Below are positions 1-17,621 of a stretch of DNA of 64,000 nucleotides, one piece after another. The notes beneath the pieces were generated by a model. That model saw only the letters and a list, made by a program, of their open reading frames with translations, ran no database searches and was not told where the DNA came from. Within the stretch, counting starts at the first letter, position 1. Each line of letters begins with the position of its first letter. Position numbers and translations under genes: made by a program. The DNA lies in NCBI RefSeq assembly GCF_049243985.1, contig NC_135371.1, positions 1,079,501 to 1,143,500 of the forward strand, in the 5' to 3' direction. The stretch comes from Paroedura picta. Lineage: Eukaryota; Chordata; Lepidosauria; Squamata; Gekkonidae.

Positions 1-2640
1 CCAGTTTTTCCAAGGCAATGCTGGCATCGCCTCCGAGGGTGTTTCCAAGGGCGTCCTAATATTCTGCCTACGATGACAAGGAATCCACCCTTATCATCTG
101 GATGATATCCTCTGCAGAGCCAGAGAGGCAAAGGAAGTGAGCTGGGAGTCTCAAAGCAGCTTCCAATCGCAACAGACCCCCTGTGAGGGGGGTGAGGCTG
201 AGGGAGCCCAGATATCCCTCCTCGGTCAGAACGGCTCCAACGGGACTGTGGCGAGCCTAAGGTCCCTCAGCTGGCTGTGTGTGGGGGAGGAGTGGGGAAT
301 CATATATATAATATAATAAATAATCAAACCTGGTTCGCCATATAGAGCCACACCACCACCCTGGCTCGTCACAGCCCTAGTCAACTCACACCCTGCAGGG
401 GCACAGCCCACTTAGGGCCAGGATTCAGATGAGTGTTTCTACCTGCCAGAAGCAGGTGACATTTTTGGAAGGAGTGAGCCTCACGCGCCGGGTGGCAGTC
501 TGAGGGCTGACCTGTGGACCTGATTCCTCGGGCCCACGTCCACAGCAGGCCTTGACGAGGGGCTCTTCTTCCTAATCAGAAGGATGTTATGAAAAAGGAG
601 CACAAATGAGCCAGGATACTGCCCCTTCCTCCAAGGAGCCTCAAGTGATCTTTGCAGCCAGTTGACAAGGGGAGTCTGTTTCCTCCAGCCTCCCTGACGG
701 ACAGTACTTGAGGCCATCAGCAGAGGGGTCCGGGGAGCCCACTGCGAGGATCCAGTTGCCCAAGGAGTCGGAGCCTGTTGGAAGAAACTCATGGTTGGAA
801 GAAATCAGTCTAGCGCTGATTGCCTCGCCTGAAGCGACTGAGGGACAAGTTTGTGTTAATACACACAGTCAACACTACGGCCAAGGCGCACATCGATCGG
901 CACCAGATCAATGTTACCACTCTGGGAGTCTGCGATCCTGTTCAAGTGGGCAGAGAAAAATTCAGTAGGTCTGAGGGCAGAACACCTGAAAGGTCTTACA
1001 AAGGTCTTGCTCCCTGGGCTAGAGACCACCCAGCCCTGTCCGGGAAGCCCCATCCCACCCGCCCCAGGCTCTGCTCTGGTTGGCCTTTGTCTGGCTTGCT
1101 CTCCTCCCATCAGCTGGGGGCGGAGGTGAACTTTCTTGGGGGGCCGGGGTAGTGTGGGGGTGGGGTCAGGGGGCTGGGCCACTTTCAACCCCCCCCTCCC
1201 GCCGTGTAGTAAAGTTTGGGGGTGAGGGCCGCAAGAGAGATCCCCCTGAGCTCTGTGGAGGAGAGTTGGAGTCTGAAAAGGCCTAAATAAATGAATAAGG
1301 CCAACTTCCAGAGCCACAGGGCAGGCCTTGTGGCGCCAGGGGAAGGGTGTGTCTGTGCCAAGAGAGAATCCATTTTAGGACCAGGCACTCCTACACGCAG
1401 GATTCCCAAGCGGGCTTCAGCCTCCCTCAGGACTAGCAGCTTGGGAAGTGGCAGCTTTGTCTTCCAAAGACCCAGCAAAGCCACACGTAACCACCTAACC
1501 CCCAAATACGGTTGCTAGAACCCCAGGCCCCACACCTTAAACCACCACAACCCTTAACTTCTCTGCTTGGGGGGGGGGAGCTAGCAAAATTCCCCCATCC
1601 AAGCCCCTCCCAAAAACACACTGTTTCAGATGAAACCCCACCCCATGCCAAAAGCAGGATCTCCCCCACAGATGGATGTGGGGAGAAATGGTAGGACACA
1701 GCAAGATGGGTATTGCGTGCCAAACGGAGAGGTTCCCATCTTGCCGTGTCCCACCTCTGAAGATGCCAGCCAGGGTTACTGGTGAAGCATCTATTAATTC
1801 CTCTCTAGTGATTTTACAAATAACGGCAAACCTGAAGAACCAAAAAGAGAAGAAATGTAGGAGAAAATATGCAGAAAATATCTATATCTTGAAAAACAAA
1901 ACATAGATTGCGATAAGCACAGATATTTCTCTTATGAAATCAGCTAAGGGAAAAGGGTTTCCCTGGATAATAAAAAAGAACAAAAAAGCCAATCTCTTTG
2001 TGTAATACCTAATACGTCCATTTATAATACTGCACGAACAAAACTACTACTCATAGATTACAACAGGTAGGATTACAGTTACTTCAGTGGTAAAGAAAAA
2101 CAATTGTAGGAGTTGGGCCTTCAGTTAAGCCAAAGTCATTTCTCAGGTTTTGATTCACTTGGCACCAGTCTGTTGGTGCTTTGCGTTTTGTTAGAATTAG
2201 GCCTTTTCCCAGCTTTTGCCTAATATTCCTCCTCTCAATAGTTAACCATTCCAGCTTCCTCTTTATCTTGATTGTTAATTGTCTGCTTCTCGTGAGTACA
2301 CAAAAGGACTGCCCAGAGGGAGAAGCTTCAATCTCATAAACATACTCAGAGTTCCCTTGATGTTTGAAGCTGCGAATGTTTTACCCTTTTGATGAATAAT
2401 CAATGCAAGCATGGAACCCCACTTAAACGTGACCTCCTTCTCTTTTACAATACTCGTAAGACAGCACCCTTCCCGTGGCCTAGGGCTCCAGGAGCCAAAC
2501 CTGATAAAATGTGCACAGGGGTGCCATTGCAGTTTCATTGTTCTTCTCCCCTAAGACCACATGAAAACAGAGGATCACATCTTAATTTTTATCGATAGAA
2601 GCCTTGGGAATATATTCAATGTCCATTGCAGCTATCGGAC
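1..2640. other. Intergenic flank left of ZNF-A
   Basis: No convincing gene is seen here. It holds a SINE at about 140-390 and then largely unique sequence. The open frames at 480-1500 overlap on both strands and show no recognisable domain, so I treat them as chance frames. The AT-rich part from about 1800 to 2640 is distal 3' flank of ZNF-A. Confidence 0.5.
140..390 (-). repeat. tRNA-derived SINE, squamate type
   Basis: Read on the minus strand, this has the tRNA-like head (box-B-like GTTTGATTCCCC region, interrupted by an AT-rich insertion near 300-325), then the CTCTCTCAGCC and CACAGGGGGTCTG body, then the GCTTTGAGACTC tail. The same layout recurs at 7671, 18100, 22722 and 50126. Confidence 0.7.
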
Positions 2641-2666
2641 TTTCTGGTATCACAGATGTTAAGCAT

Positions 2667-2960
2667 TCAGCAACGAAAACGGGAAAATGATCTTCTTCCA
2701 CCAGCTCCTCTGTTCCATGAATTGCGCCTTTGCCTGTCCTGTGCCTCTGTTAACTTGTTCATGACCACAAACCTCTCACACTCCAGAAGCAGGGACCTTT
2801 TCCCCATCACGATGATAATCTCCTGACTCAAGGTCATTGGGTCGACGTCTGCTGGTGCCACCCTTTCAGCATCCTCTAACTGGAGTTGGGCAGCTTTATG
2901 AAACCAACTGGCAAACATTTCTGCCTTCACAGGGTCAACAGCGTGTTTAAATAATGACAT
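2667..2960 (-). other. Unrecognised open frame, possible gene fragment
   Basis: A 97-codon minus-strand frame whose composition looks more protein-like than its neighbours: few low-complexity runs, and mixed acidic and hydrophobic residues such as AEMFASWFHKAAQ and MTLSQEIIIVMGK. I do not recognise the family. No start context, splice sites or promoter can be supported. It lies about 570 bp beyond the ZNF-A stop, and could be a processed-gene relic, a distal piece of the ZNF-A 3' UTR, or chance. Confidence 0.2.
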
Positions 2961-3029
2961 AATAATGATAATAATAATTTTCCTCCTTCATTGGCATTTT
3001 TGCTCTCTTATTCCTGGCCTGATGTCTCT

Positions 3030-3260
3030 GACTAACCCTCTGCTCCAGAGCCAGTCTCGGATACCACCATATTTCTTTCAATATGCTGCTGACTGCAACT
3101 CTTAACAGAGAATTTACTGGCAGAAGAAGGAGCAGAAATCTTTTTAAACCGGCCTTCCAATGTAGAGGCCAGTTTCAAACGAACTTCCAGGGTTATTTCT
3201 TCGAGATTACGGTAAGGATTCTGGATAGATACAAGCACATTCCAGTAATTTGTATGGTCT
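3030..3260 (-). other. Conserved 3'-UTR block, ZNF-A
   Basis: The stretch around GGATTCTGGATAGATACAAGC and the following TGGTCTGGGGTTGTTTTTTA recurs in diverged form 3' of ZNF-B, C, D and F. It is therefore an ancestral 3'-UTR segment of the family rather than an interspersed repeat. Function unknown. Confidence 0.5.
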
Positions 3261-3532
3261 GGGGTTGTTTTTTACTTGTGAAAGAACAGGAAAGTTCTTG
3301 TCACAAGCTACATAGTTCTATGGTTTTCTCGTGGTGTGAGTTATTTGATACTGTTGAAGATGGCCAGTCTGGCTGAATTTCTTCCCACACAAAGTATTCA
3401 AGAAGGATTCTCCACTATGAGAGTTCACAGACGCCTTTAAGATCACACACTGAATAGATTTTTTTTCACATTCCATGCAATTAAAAGATTTTTTCTTTGG
3501 GTGGGTTCTTAAATGCTGCTGAAAACTGACGG
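3261..3532 (-). pseudogene. Dead zinc-finger relics after the ZNF-A stop
   Basis: In another minus-strand frame, finger-like pieces continue past the stop codon (for example FNCMECEKK and FSQTGHLQQYQITH), with missing cysteines, histidines and linkers. The ancestral finger array was therefore longer than the present reading frame. Confidence 0.6.
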
Positions 3533-9760
<6,228 letters not shown>

Positions 9761-9945
9761 CTCCGTCCCCCTGGCTTGAGTTGCCTCCGGCTGCAGAAGG
9801 ATACCCTCCATCTCCTTGCTAGGAAGAGAAAGAGGAAAACATCTCAGAAGGGCAGAAGGAGACCCAAAGGGAGCGGAGCGACCTCCCCAGCCCTGCTCAA
9901 GAGGCTCCTCCAGGCTGCAAGAGGGGATGCGAAGGGCTGCCTTAC

Positions 9946-10152
9946 CCGGCATGCATGGCCTTATATTCTGCTCTAGGAACCGCCTCTCTCTGGCTCTTTG
10001 GCTGCAGGAGGTGTGAACTTGGCCTCTGCAGGTGACTGCAGAACCGTCTGTCCTCCGGGCTGCTCTCGAGGCACCTGGGGACGGCTGGAGAACTCCTCCT
10101 CCTCCTCCTCCTCCTCCTCCTCCTCCTCCTCCTCCTCCTCCTCCTCCTCCGG
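9946..10152 (-). other. ZNF-A non-coding 5'-UTR exon
   Basis: Acceptor GCCTCCTCCGCCAG and donor GCCGG|GTAAGG on the minus strand. The donor end is conserved at B (19602), and a similar exon ends at 62760 in G. It carries the pure GGA-type microsatellite. The open frame running through it has no conserved start and is treated as non-coding. Confidence 0.55.
10093..10150. repeat. (CTC)n / (GAG)n microsatellite, about 19 units
   Basis: An uninterrupted 58-bp trinucleotide run in the predicted 5'-UTR exon of ZNF-A. The homologous exon of ZNF-G has an interrupted, shorter GAG/CAG mixture at about 62568-62605. Confidence 0.95.
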
Positions 10153-11660
10153 CTGGCGGAGGAGGCAACAGCTCTGTCCAGGCCGTTGGGGGGGAGGGGA
10201 GGGGGGCTCTGGAGGAGGCCAGAAGCCGAGAGGGAAGCGGCAGAGGGGGGAAGCGGCCGGTGGGCTTGTCCGGTCCCTGCCTGGGAGTCCCTCCGGCCCC
10301 TCCCCAGGACCAGCCCCCCCCCGAGCATTTCTCTTCTTCTAAATGGTTGCAGACCCCAGACCCCACCTTTGCCCCCCCAGGACGGCCACAGGGCAGCAAA
10401 GGCATTAAAACATCCCTGCACGTGTCACACCTGTGTGTGTCTCTCTCTGTCTCTCTCTCTCTCTCACCTTTTGTGCTGGGCCAGGTGGGCGTTAGGCAGG
10501 GCGACTCCCCTCCATCGGCAGGACGGTCCACTCCATCGCCCGGGAGGCCTGCCAGGAAGCCCCAAGAGCGGTCAGCTGCAGCCCCGAAGGGGGAGGCCGG
10601 ACGGCCAAGCAGGGCCCAAGGGACGGGGCCCCAAGTCAGGCCAGCCCAGCCCAGCCCAGCCCAGCCCCGTCCCAGCAGGAGACCCTGGCTCAGCCCGGCC
10701 GGCCGGTCCTGCAGAGGGGGCCTCGGGGGGGGGTCCTGGCGGGAGGGCCAGAGGGGAGGTCAGCTGAGGAGGCCCCAGGCCAGTCTCCGGGGGGGGAGAG
10801 GGGGGCCCTGGGGGTCATTCTGGGGGCCAGCAGGGAGGGGGGCTGCGGGGGGGGCTCTGATTCCCCCCTCGGGGGGGCTGTGGGGGGGGCCATGGGGGCT
10901 CCAGGGCTGGGGGGAGGGGCTTTCCGGGGAGCTCCGGAGCGACCTGCTGAGGTCTCGGGCCCCGCCTGGGTGTCTTCTCTGTCCAGGGACCCCCCGGGAA
11001 TCGCGCTCCCCGCCCCCCCCCGCGCCCTGGCTTACTCGCGAGGAAGCCTCCCGGGATGCGGCCGCCGAAGGCTCCCCCCCTGCAGCCCCTCCGTCCTCTC
11101 TAGGAAGCGGCTCGCTGGGCTTAACCCTTCCGGCGCTGCAGGAGGAGGACGGGGAGGGGGAGGCGCCGAGCGAAGCCGCACTGCCCCCGCCGCTGGAGGC
11201 TCGCCCGGGTCCCTCCCCAGCAGCCTGCCCACCAGAGACCGGGGCAGGGGGGGGCAGGGAGGGAGGGGGGGGGAGCCGTGGCCTCGGCAGCACTTTGCGG
11301 GGGGGGGGAGCTGCCAGCACCCCCCCCCCGCCCCGCCCGGCTGGCCCCGAGGAGGGGTGCGGCGGGTGCCGTGCAGAGTGGGCAGCCCCCTCCCCCCCCC
11401 GAGTATTAGCGTCTCCCTCCCCCGTCCGCTGGGCTGCACGCGGGGGCGGCGGGGGCAGGGGCTCCGGGGGGGCCGGGGGGGAAACGTGCTCAGCAGGCTG
11501 CACCCAAAGGGCACCCGGGGCCCGGTCCCATCCCGCCCTGGGGGTCTCGCGGGGCCCCTTGATGAAAGCGGAGTCCGGCCGGGCCCCTGGGAGACCAGCG
11601 GGGATGTCTGCGGGGCGGGAGCTCCCGGGGGCCAGAGCCCTTCCTCGCACTGAGATCTCC
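10150..11660. promoter_or_regulatory. CpG island and promoter of ZNF-A
   Basis: Very GC-rich and CpG-dense with long C and G runs. It contains the shared promoter element (11096-11142). On the minus strand a first exon probably ends at 11036 with CGCGA|GTAAGCC. A second GT-type site, AAAAG|GTGAGA at 10468, is also conserved in G. Confidence 0.7.
11096..11142 (-). promoter_or_regulatory. Shared SCAN-ZNF promoter element, ZNF-A copy
   Basis: On the minus strand it reads CTGCAGCGCCGGAAGGG, then TTAAGCCCAGCGAGCC, then GCTTCCTAGAGAG. Near-identical copies lie upstream of B, C, F and G, with an array at D/E, always in gene orientation. It contains inverted GGAA cores (CCGGAAG and AGGAAGC on opposite strands) resembling ETS-factor sites; that reading is an inference. 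Confidence 0.75.
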
Positions 11661-11934
11661 TGGCATGACCGCGGGAAGAGAGGGCAGAAATCGGTTCTGT
11701 GACATCAGTGGCCTCGGTCACAACCAGATCCAGCCCATGATCATCCTCGGTCAAACCAGCCGGTCCATCCCCTGGAATTCAGCCTAGTTTACAAAGAGAA
11801 ACCCAAACGCTGCCGGGAGAGATCAAAGGCCGTCACCTCCCCGGTGTTTCTTGGGTGATGGAGCCTGAATTCTCCCATCCCGCTTCACAACCCCCTTCGC
11901 CAGGCCAGACTACGAGCGCCCCACCTGACTCATA

Positions 11935-12652
11935 GAATCATAGAAGAATCATAGAATCATAGAGTTGGAAGGGGCCACACAGGCCATCTAGTCCAACCCC
12001 CTGCTCACCGCAGGATTAGCCCAAAGCATCCTAAAGCATCCAAGAAAAGTGTGTATCCAACCTTTGCTTGAGGACTGCCAGTGAGGGGGAGCTCACCACC
12101 TCCTTAGGCAGCCTATTCCACTGCTGAACTACTCTGACTGTGAAAATTCTTTTCCTGATATCTAGCCTATATCGTTGTACTTGAAGTTTAAACCCATTAC
12201 TGCGTGTCCTCTCCTCTGCAGCCAATGGGAACAGCATCCTGCCCTCCTCCAAGTGACAACCTTTCAAATACTTAAATAGAGCTATTGTGTCCCCTCTCAA
12301 CCTCCTTTTCTCCAGGCTGAACATTCCCAAGTCCCTCAACCTATCTTCATAGGGCTTGGTCCCTTGGCCCCAGATCATCTTCGTCGCTCTCCTCTGTACC
12401 CTTTCAATTTTATCTACGACCTTCTTGAAGTGAGGCCTCCAGAACTGCACACAGTACTCCAGGTGTGGTCTGACCAGTGCCGTATACAATGGGACTATGA
12501 CATCTTGTGATTTTGATGTGATGCCCCTGTTGATACAGCCCCAAATGGCATTCGCCTTTTTACCGCTGCATCACACTGCCTGCTCATGTTTAGTTTACAA
12601 TCTACAAGTACCCCAAGGTCTTGTTCACACACAGTGTTACCTAGAAGCGTAC
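11935..12652 (-). mobile_element. CR1-family LINE, 3' part
   Basis: Minus-strand frame with CR1 reverse-transcriptase C-terminal motifs: EQDLGVLVDCKLNMS, ALVRPHLEYCVQFW and IERVQRRATKMIWG. It ends at 11935 in the typical ATTCTATGA-type 3' repeat. 5'-truncated and interrupted in frame, so inactive. Confidence 0.88.
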
Positions 12653-12654
12653 CT

Positions 12655-13305
12655 AGACTCCAGCAGACCTGGCCAGAGGGATCCATGCGACGGCCACCGC
12701 TGGCCTGGATTTCTGTAACTATGTGGGCCTGCCCTTCTCCGTGCTCCAGAAGCCGCAACTGGTCCAGAATGCAGGGGCCGGGCTCCTGACCGGCACACTC
12801 TGCAGGGCACTCCTGAACAGCTGCCCTGGCTCCCGCCTGAATCCGGATCGAGTTTACGGTACTGATACTTACCCATAAGGCCATCTGCAATCTGGGTCCT
12901 GCCTATCTGAGAGACCGCTTCCTATCTACCCCCCCCCCCTCGAGTGCTCTGCCCTGCCAATAACAACCAGCTGCTGGTCCCTGACCCCAAAGAGATCCGC
13001 CTGGCCTCAACCTGCTGGAATGAACGTTTTCTGTCCCGGCCCCCACCTGGAGGAATGTCCCCGGAATACAGCTAGCAGCCTCCCCCCACCGCCCACCATT
13101 TGAAGGGCTCTGGAATTTGGGCTGCTGAGGCGTACTTGAACACCGTCATTGTTTTTAACATGTTTTTACTGTTTTAATTAGTAATCTAATTTAAAATTTT
13201 AGACAATTGTATTATTATTATATATATAATATAATGTTGTGCACCACCCTCAGCCGGGGTCCCAGGAGGGCGGTATTCAAATCAAATGAATCAATCAATC
13301 AATTT
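12655..13305 (+). mobile_element. L2-like LINE, 3' part
   Basis: Plus-strand fragment matching the copies at 23110, 39440 and 42440, with the GCCCCCACCTGG region and a GTGCACCACCCTCAGCC 3' tail followed by an AATC repeat. Head-to-head with the CR1 fragment. Inactive. Confidence 0.6.
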
Positions 13306-14580
13306 CCTACATGAAAATGTTGTGATTACAGGATTCGTGCCGATCTTATTGCTGGGTCTGGCAACCTTAGTGAGGATAGGGCCAAGTCTGCCACGTATTT
13401 GTGGATGGGCAACACTCTGTTTTCAGTGATCTTTCTGTGTCCATGAAAAAAAACACCTTGTCTTCAGACATCCGGGGCAGCGATGTGGTTCAATGTGGGT
13501 AGAGAATAGGTTGGAGAGGGGTAATACATCTATCCACCGACGGCTCCCATTGAGGAGGACATCCGGTTTGCGGACATGATGGCTGAGGAGCCATCCTGAA
13601 TCCCTCTGGTTGGCCGTGCTGTGCACCATCCCTGGTGCTGAGCAATGTTATAGCACACCCACCTTAAGTGTACGACATATTTTGGCAAATGTTGCTTCGC
13701 ACGTCTAGCAGCTATATATTGATGATAAGATGCTTATAACAAAAGGTCTTGTCCAGGGTGCTGCCAAAGTACTGAGGTCTATGGTTGTGTGTCAGTCAGA
13801 TGCCATTAAAGTAGATATTCAGTTCACAGTTGGCAAGATTGTAACAGATGTTTTTTTCCCCTGAATTTGGGATCAAGGATGTGAATTCAGCTAATCCAAG
13901 GGGGAAATACCTGGAAAATGTAATTCAGATGGATTCTCTTTGTGCAATTTTTCTGACTACCAAAAGGCTGAGCCTGAAAATATTAGAGATAAGACATCTA
14001 AAGAGATCCCTTTAAATGTCTCAGACTCAACTTCAAGGCAATGACTTTTGTGTGAATTCTGACTTGGGGGCCTTTAAAGGGTGCTGTTAAATGCCGCAGG
14101 GAGCCAATTTTTTTTTTTTACCATTCTTTAACATCTAAATACCATATTGGTGCGGGGGCTCGGGAATACCTGTCAGAAACACCCCTATTTTTCTGCCGTG
14201 AATGAGGCCGTCTTTGATGTGGTGCTTCAGTTTGCCAATTTGCCTGCCCTTGCAGTTGCCAGGGGCAACCTGTTTTGCAGATCACGGTACCAGATACCCC
14301 AACATTCCTCACCTCGTCCTTCCCCCTCCTTCCTGTGCCTCTATTTCTTCCTGCTTCTCACCCTGGGTCCTTAGCAGATGTCATGGCTGTAAAATGCGTG
14401 GGGTTTGGTGACGGTTGGGGTGGGGAGGCTCAGGGGGAAACTTCTGTGCTTTGTCCTGCAACCTGAAACTTTAGTTCTAACTGTGGCTATGTTGAGTACA
14501 CTCCTAAGTCTAATAAATGAAACTTTTTTCCTGAAGAAAAGTTTGCTTTTATTTTCAACTCACAAAGATTCACACAATAC
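13306..14580. other. Intergenic region between ZNF-A and ZNF-B
   Basis: No gene is recognised. Mostly unique, AT-balanced sequence with no convincing long frame on either strand. The right edge grades into the 3' flank of ZNF-B. Confidence 0.5.
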
Positions 14581-14599
14581 CAGAAAACAGTGCCTTATT

Positions 14600-14830
14600 T
14601 CTCGATGGCTAAGGAGATATCAGCTGGTCTTGAATCTTCTTTTACTCTCAGGACACATCATTCCTTTCTTCCCTGTGAGATCTATTTGAGGTTTGTCCCA
14701 AGTCCAAATACTGTCATTTCTTCTTCAGGGTTAGGGTAAGGATTCTGGGCAGAAACAAGCACTTTACAATAGTTTGCATAGTTTAAACCGTTCTTATGGG
14801 TCTAAAGCTGTCTTAAATGAGGTGACTGGA
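14600..14830 (-). other. Conserved 3'-UTR block, ZNF-B
   Basis: Homologous to the blocks 3' of A, C, D and F. Contains GGTAAGGATTCTGGGCAGAA and AAACAAGCACTTTACAATAG on the plus strand as written. Confidence 0.5.
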
Positions 14831-14867
14831 TGGAGTCAATGAAGCAGGCAGTGCAAATTTAAATGGA

Positions 14868-14965
14868 CTTCAAGGAATGGTAGAGGACAGGAAGGCCTGG
14901 AGGATCCTTGTCCATGGGGTCCCGATGGGTCGGACATGACTTCGCACCTAACAACAACAAAGCTG
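14868..14965 (+). mobile_element. BovB LINE 3' end
   Basis: Contains GAATGGTAGAGGACAGGAAG, GCCTGGAGGATC, GTCGGACATGACTTCGCACC and a terminal AACAACAAC. This is the typical 3' end of BovB-clade LINEs. A minus-strand copy is at 60488. Confidence 0.75.
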
Positions 14966-15019
14966 TCTTTTATGTATGAAATCATATTAGATAAAAGTTC
15001 TTTTCACAAGCTAAGCACT

Positions 15020-15993
<974 letters not shown>

Positions 15994-17621
15994 TCATTCA
16001 AAACCTTTCTCCTTTGTGTGGGTTCTTAGATGCCGTTGGAAATTGCTTCTGTTACCCACTTGCTTTCCACATTCTGAGCATTCAAAAGGTTTCTCCCCTG
16101 TATGGATTCTTTGATGTTCTTTGAGATGACTGCTCTCATTGAATTTCTTTCCACACTCTGAGCATTCAAACGGTTTCTCTTTTGTGTGTGTTCTCTTATG
16201 CCGTTGAAGACTGCCATTCAAACTGAATTTTTTCCCACACTCTGAGCATTCAAAAGGTTTCTCCCCTGTATGTGTTCTTTGATGCAGCAGGAGATGACCA
16301 CTCTGACGGAACCTTCTTCTGCAATCTGAGCATTCAAAAGGTTTCTCTCCTGTGTGGGTTCTCTTATGCCGTTGAAGACCGCCACTAAAACGGAATTTTT
16401 TCCCACACTCTGAGCATTCAAAAGGTTTCTCCCCTGTATGAGTTCTTTGATGCAGCAAGAGATGAAAACTCTGACGGAACGTTCTTCTGCAATCTGAGCA
16501 TTCAAAAGTTTTCTCCTTTGCGTGAGTTCCTAGATGCCGTTGCAAATTACCACTGTTACAGAATCGCTTTCCACACTCTGAGCATTCAAAAGGTTTCTCC
16601 CCTGTATGGATTCTTTGATGCAGTAGCAGCCTGCAACTCAGATTGAATCTCTTTCCACACTCTGAGCACTCAAAGGGTTTCTCCCTTGTGTGGGTTCTTT
16701 GATGTAGTAGGAGACTATCACTCCGATAGAATATTTTCCCACACACTGAGCATTCCAAAGTTTTCTCCAATGTGTGGATTCTTTTATGTTCATTAAGATG
16801 ACTGATCTGACTGAATTTCGTTCTGCACTTTGAGCATTCAAAAGGTTTCTCACCTGTGTGGATTCTTTGATGCCGTAGCATATTGCCGCTCATATTAAAT
16901 CTCTTTCCACATTCTAAGCACTCAAAAGGTTTCTCCCCCGTGTGAGTTCTTTGGTGCTGTAGAAGACTGTTGCTCTTACTGAATTTCTTTCCACATTCTG
17001 AGCATCCATAAGGTTTCTCCCCTGTGTGTATTCTTTGGTGCACAAGAAGCTGTGATCTGTATTTAAAGCACTTTCCACACGGAAAGCATTTATATGCCTT
17101 CCTTATACTGTGCTTTGGAAAGTTTACACTATGCTTTTTTCCATTAGAGGACACCATCCCAGTCACTGAGAAGATAAATGGCTTTCCTGTTGAACGAATG
17201 TTTTGGTGTTCACCGAGGTCTGATTTCTGCAAGGAACTCTCACCACAGTCTGAGCTGCCATGTTTCTCTTTTGGACATGTCTGTTGATGTTTACAGAGCC
17301 CTGCTCTGCAAGGCAGCCTCTTTGCACACTCCAGGAATTGATGGGTCTCCTTTCCACTCTGCATAGTATGTTGGGTTTGATCTGAGAAGTCAATTCCACA
17401 CCCCAAGTCCTTGTGTGTTTCCTCCACCAGGTGAGTTGGATCCCAGAAATCCCCCCCTTGGCCAGGAATGCGTTGATCCCCCTTCTTCCCTGTATGGCTT
17501 CCTTTCGGCCTCTTGGGTCTCCCTTGATTCCTGAAGTCTCCTTTCATGTCTTCATTCTTGATTTCCTCTGGCCACAGATGACCCAGATCCCCGTCCTGCT
17601 CATTCCTCTGACCACCCCCTA
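15994..17621 (-). CDS. ZNF-B terminal exon: 13 C2H2 fingers
   Basis: The acceptor is ATTCCAG|TAGGGGG, as in ZNF-A. The first 160 or so residues and finger 1 are almost identical to ZNF-A. The array then differs completely: finger 2 is SKSNSLLQH, against the degenerate SDSSNFQCH of ZNF-A. All 13 fingers keep C2H2 ligands. It includes unusual RRTF, RRRF and RTKF variants. The last linker is THTKEKGFE followed by the stop. Confidence 0.9.

Noticed and set aside
820-1152. Short overlapping frames at 480-1500
   Set aside because: Both strands and several frames are open at once, with no recognisable domain or start context. Treated as chance.
9819-10531. N-terminal extension of the ZNF-A SCAN frame up to 10531
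   Set aside because: The frame is open by chance through a GGA repeat and crosses an acceptor (CTTCCTAG at 9820) conserved in B and G. The conserved start is at 9760.
10032-11702. Long plus-strand frame of 556 codons rich in Pro and Gly
   Set aside because: It is a translation of CpG-island homopolymers opposite the ZNF-A promoter, with no domain and no conservation at the other islands. Similar frames at 20301-21548, 29596-30769 and 52066-52973 were rejected for the same reason.
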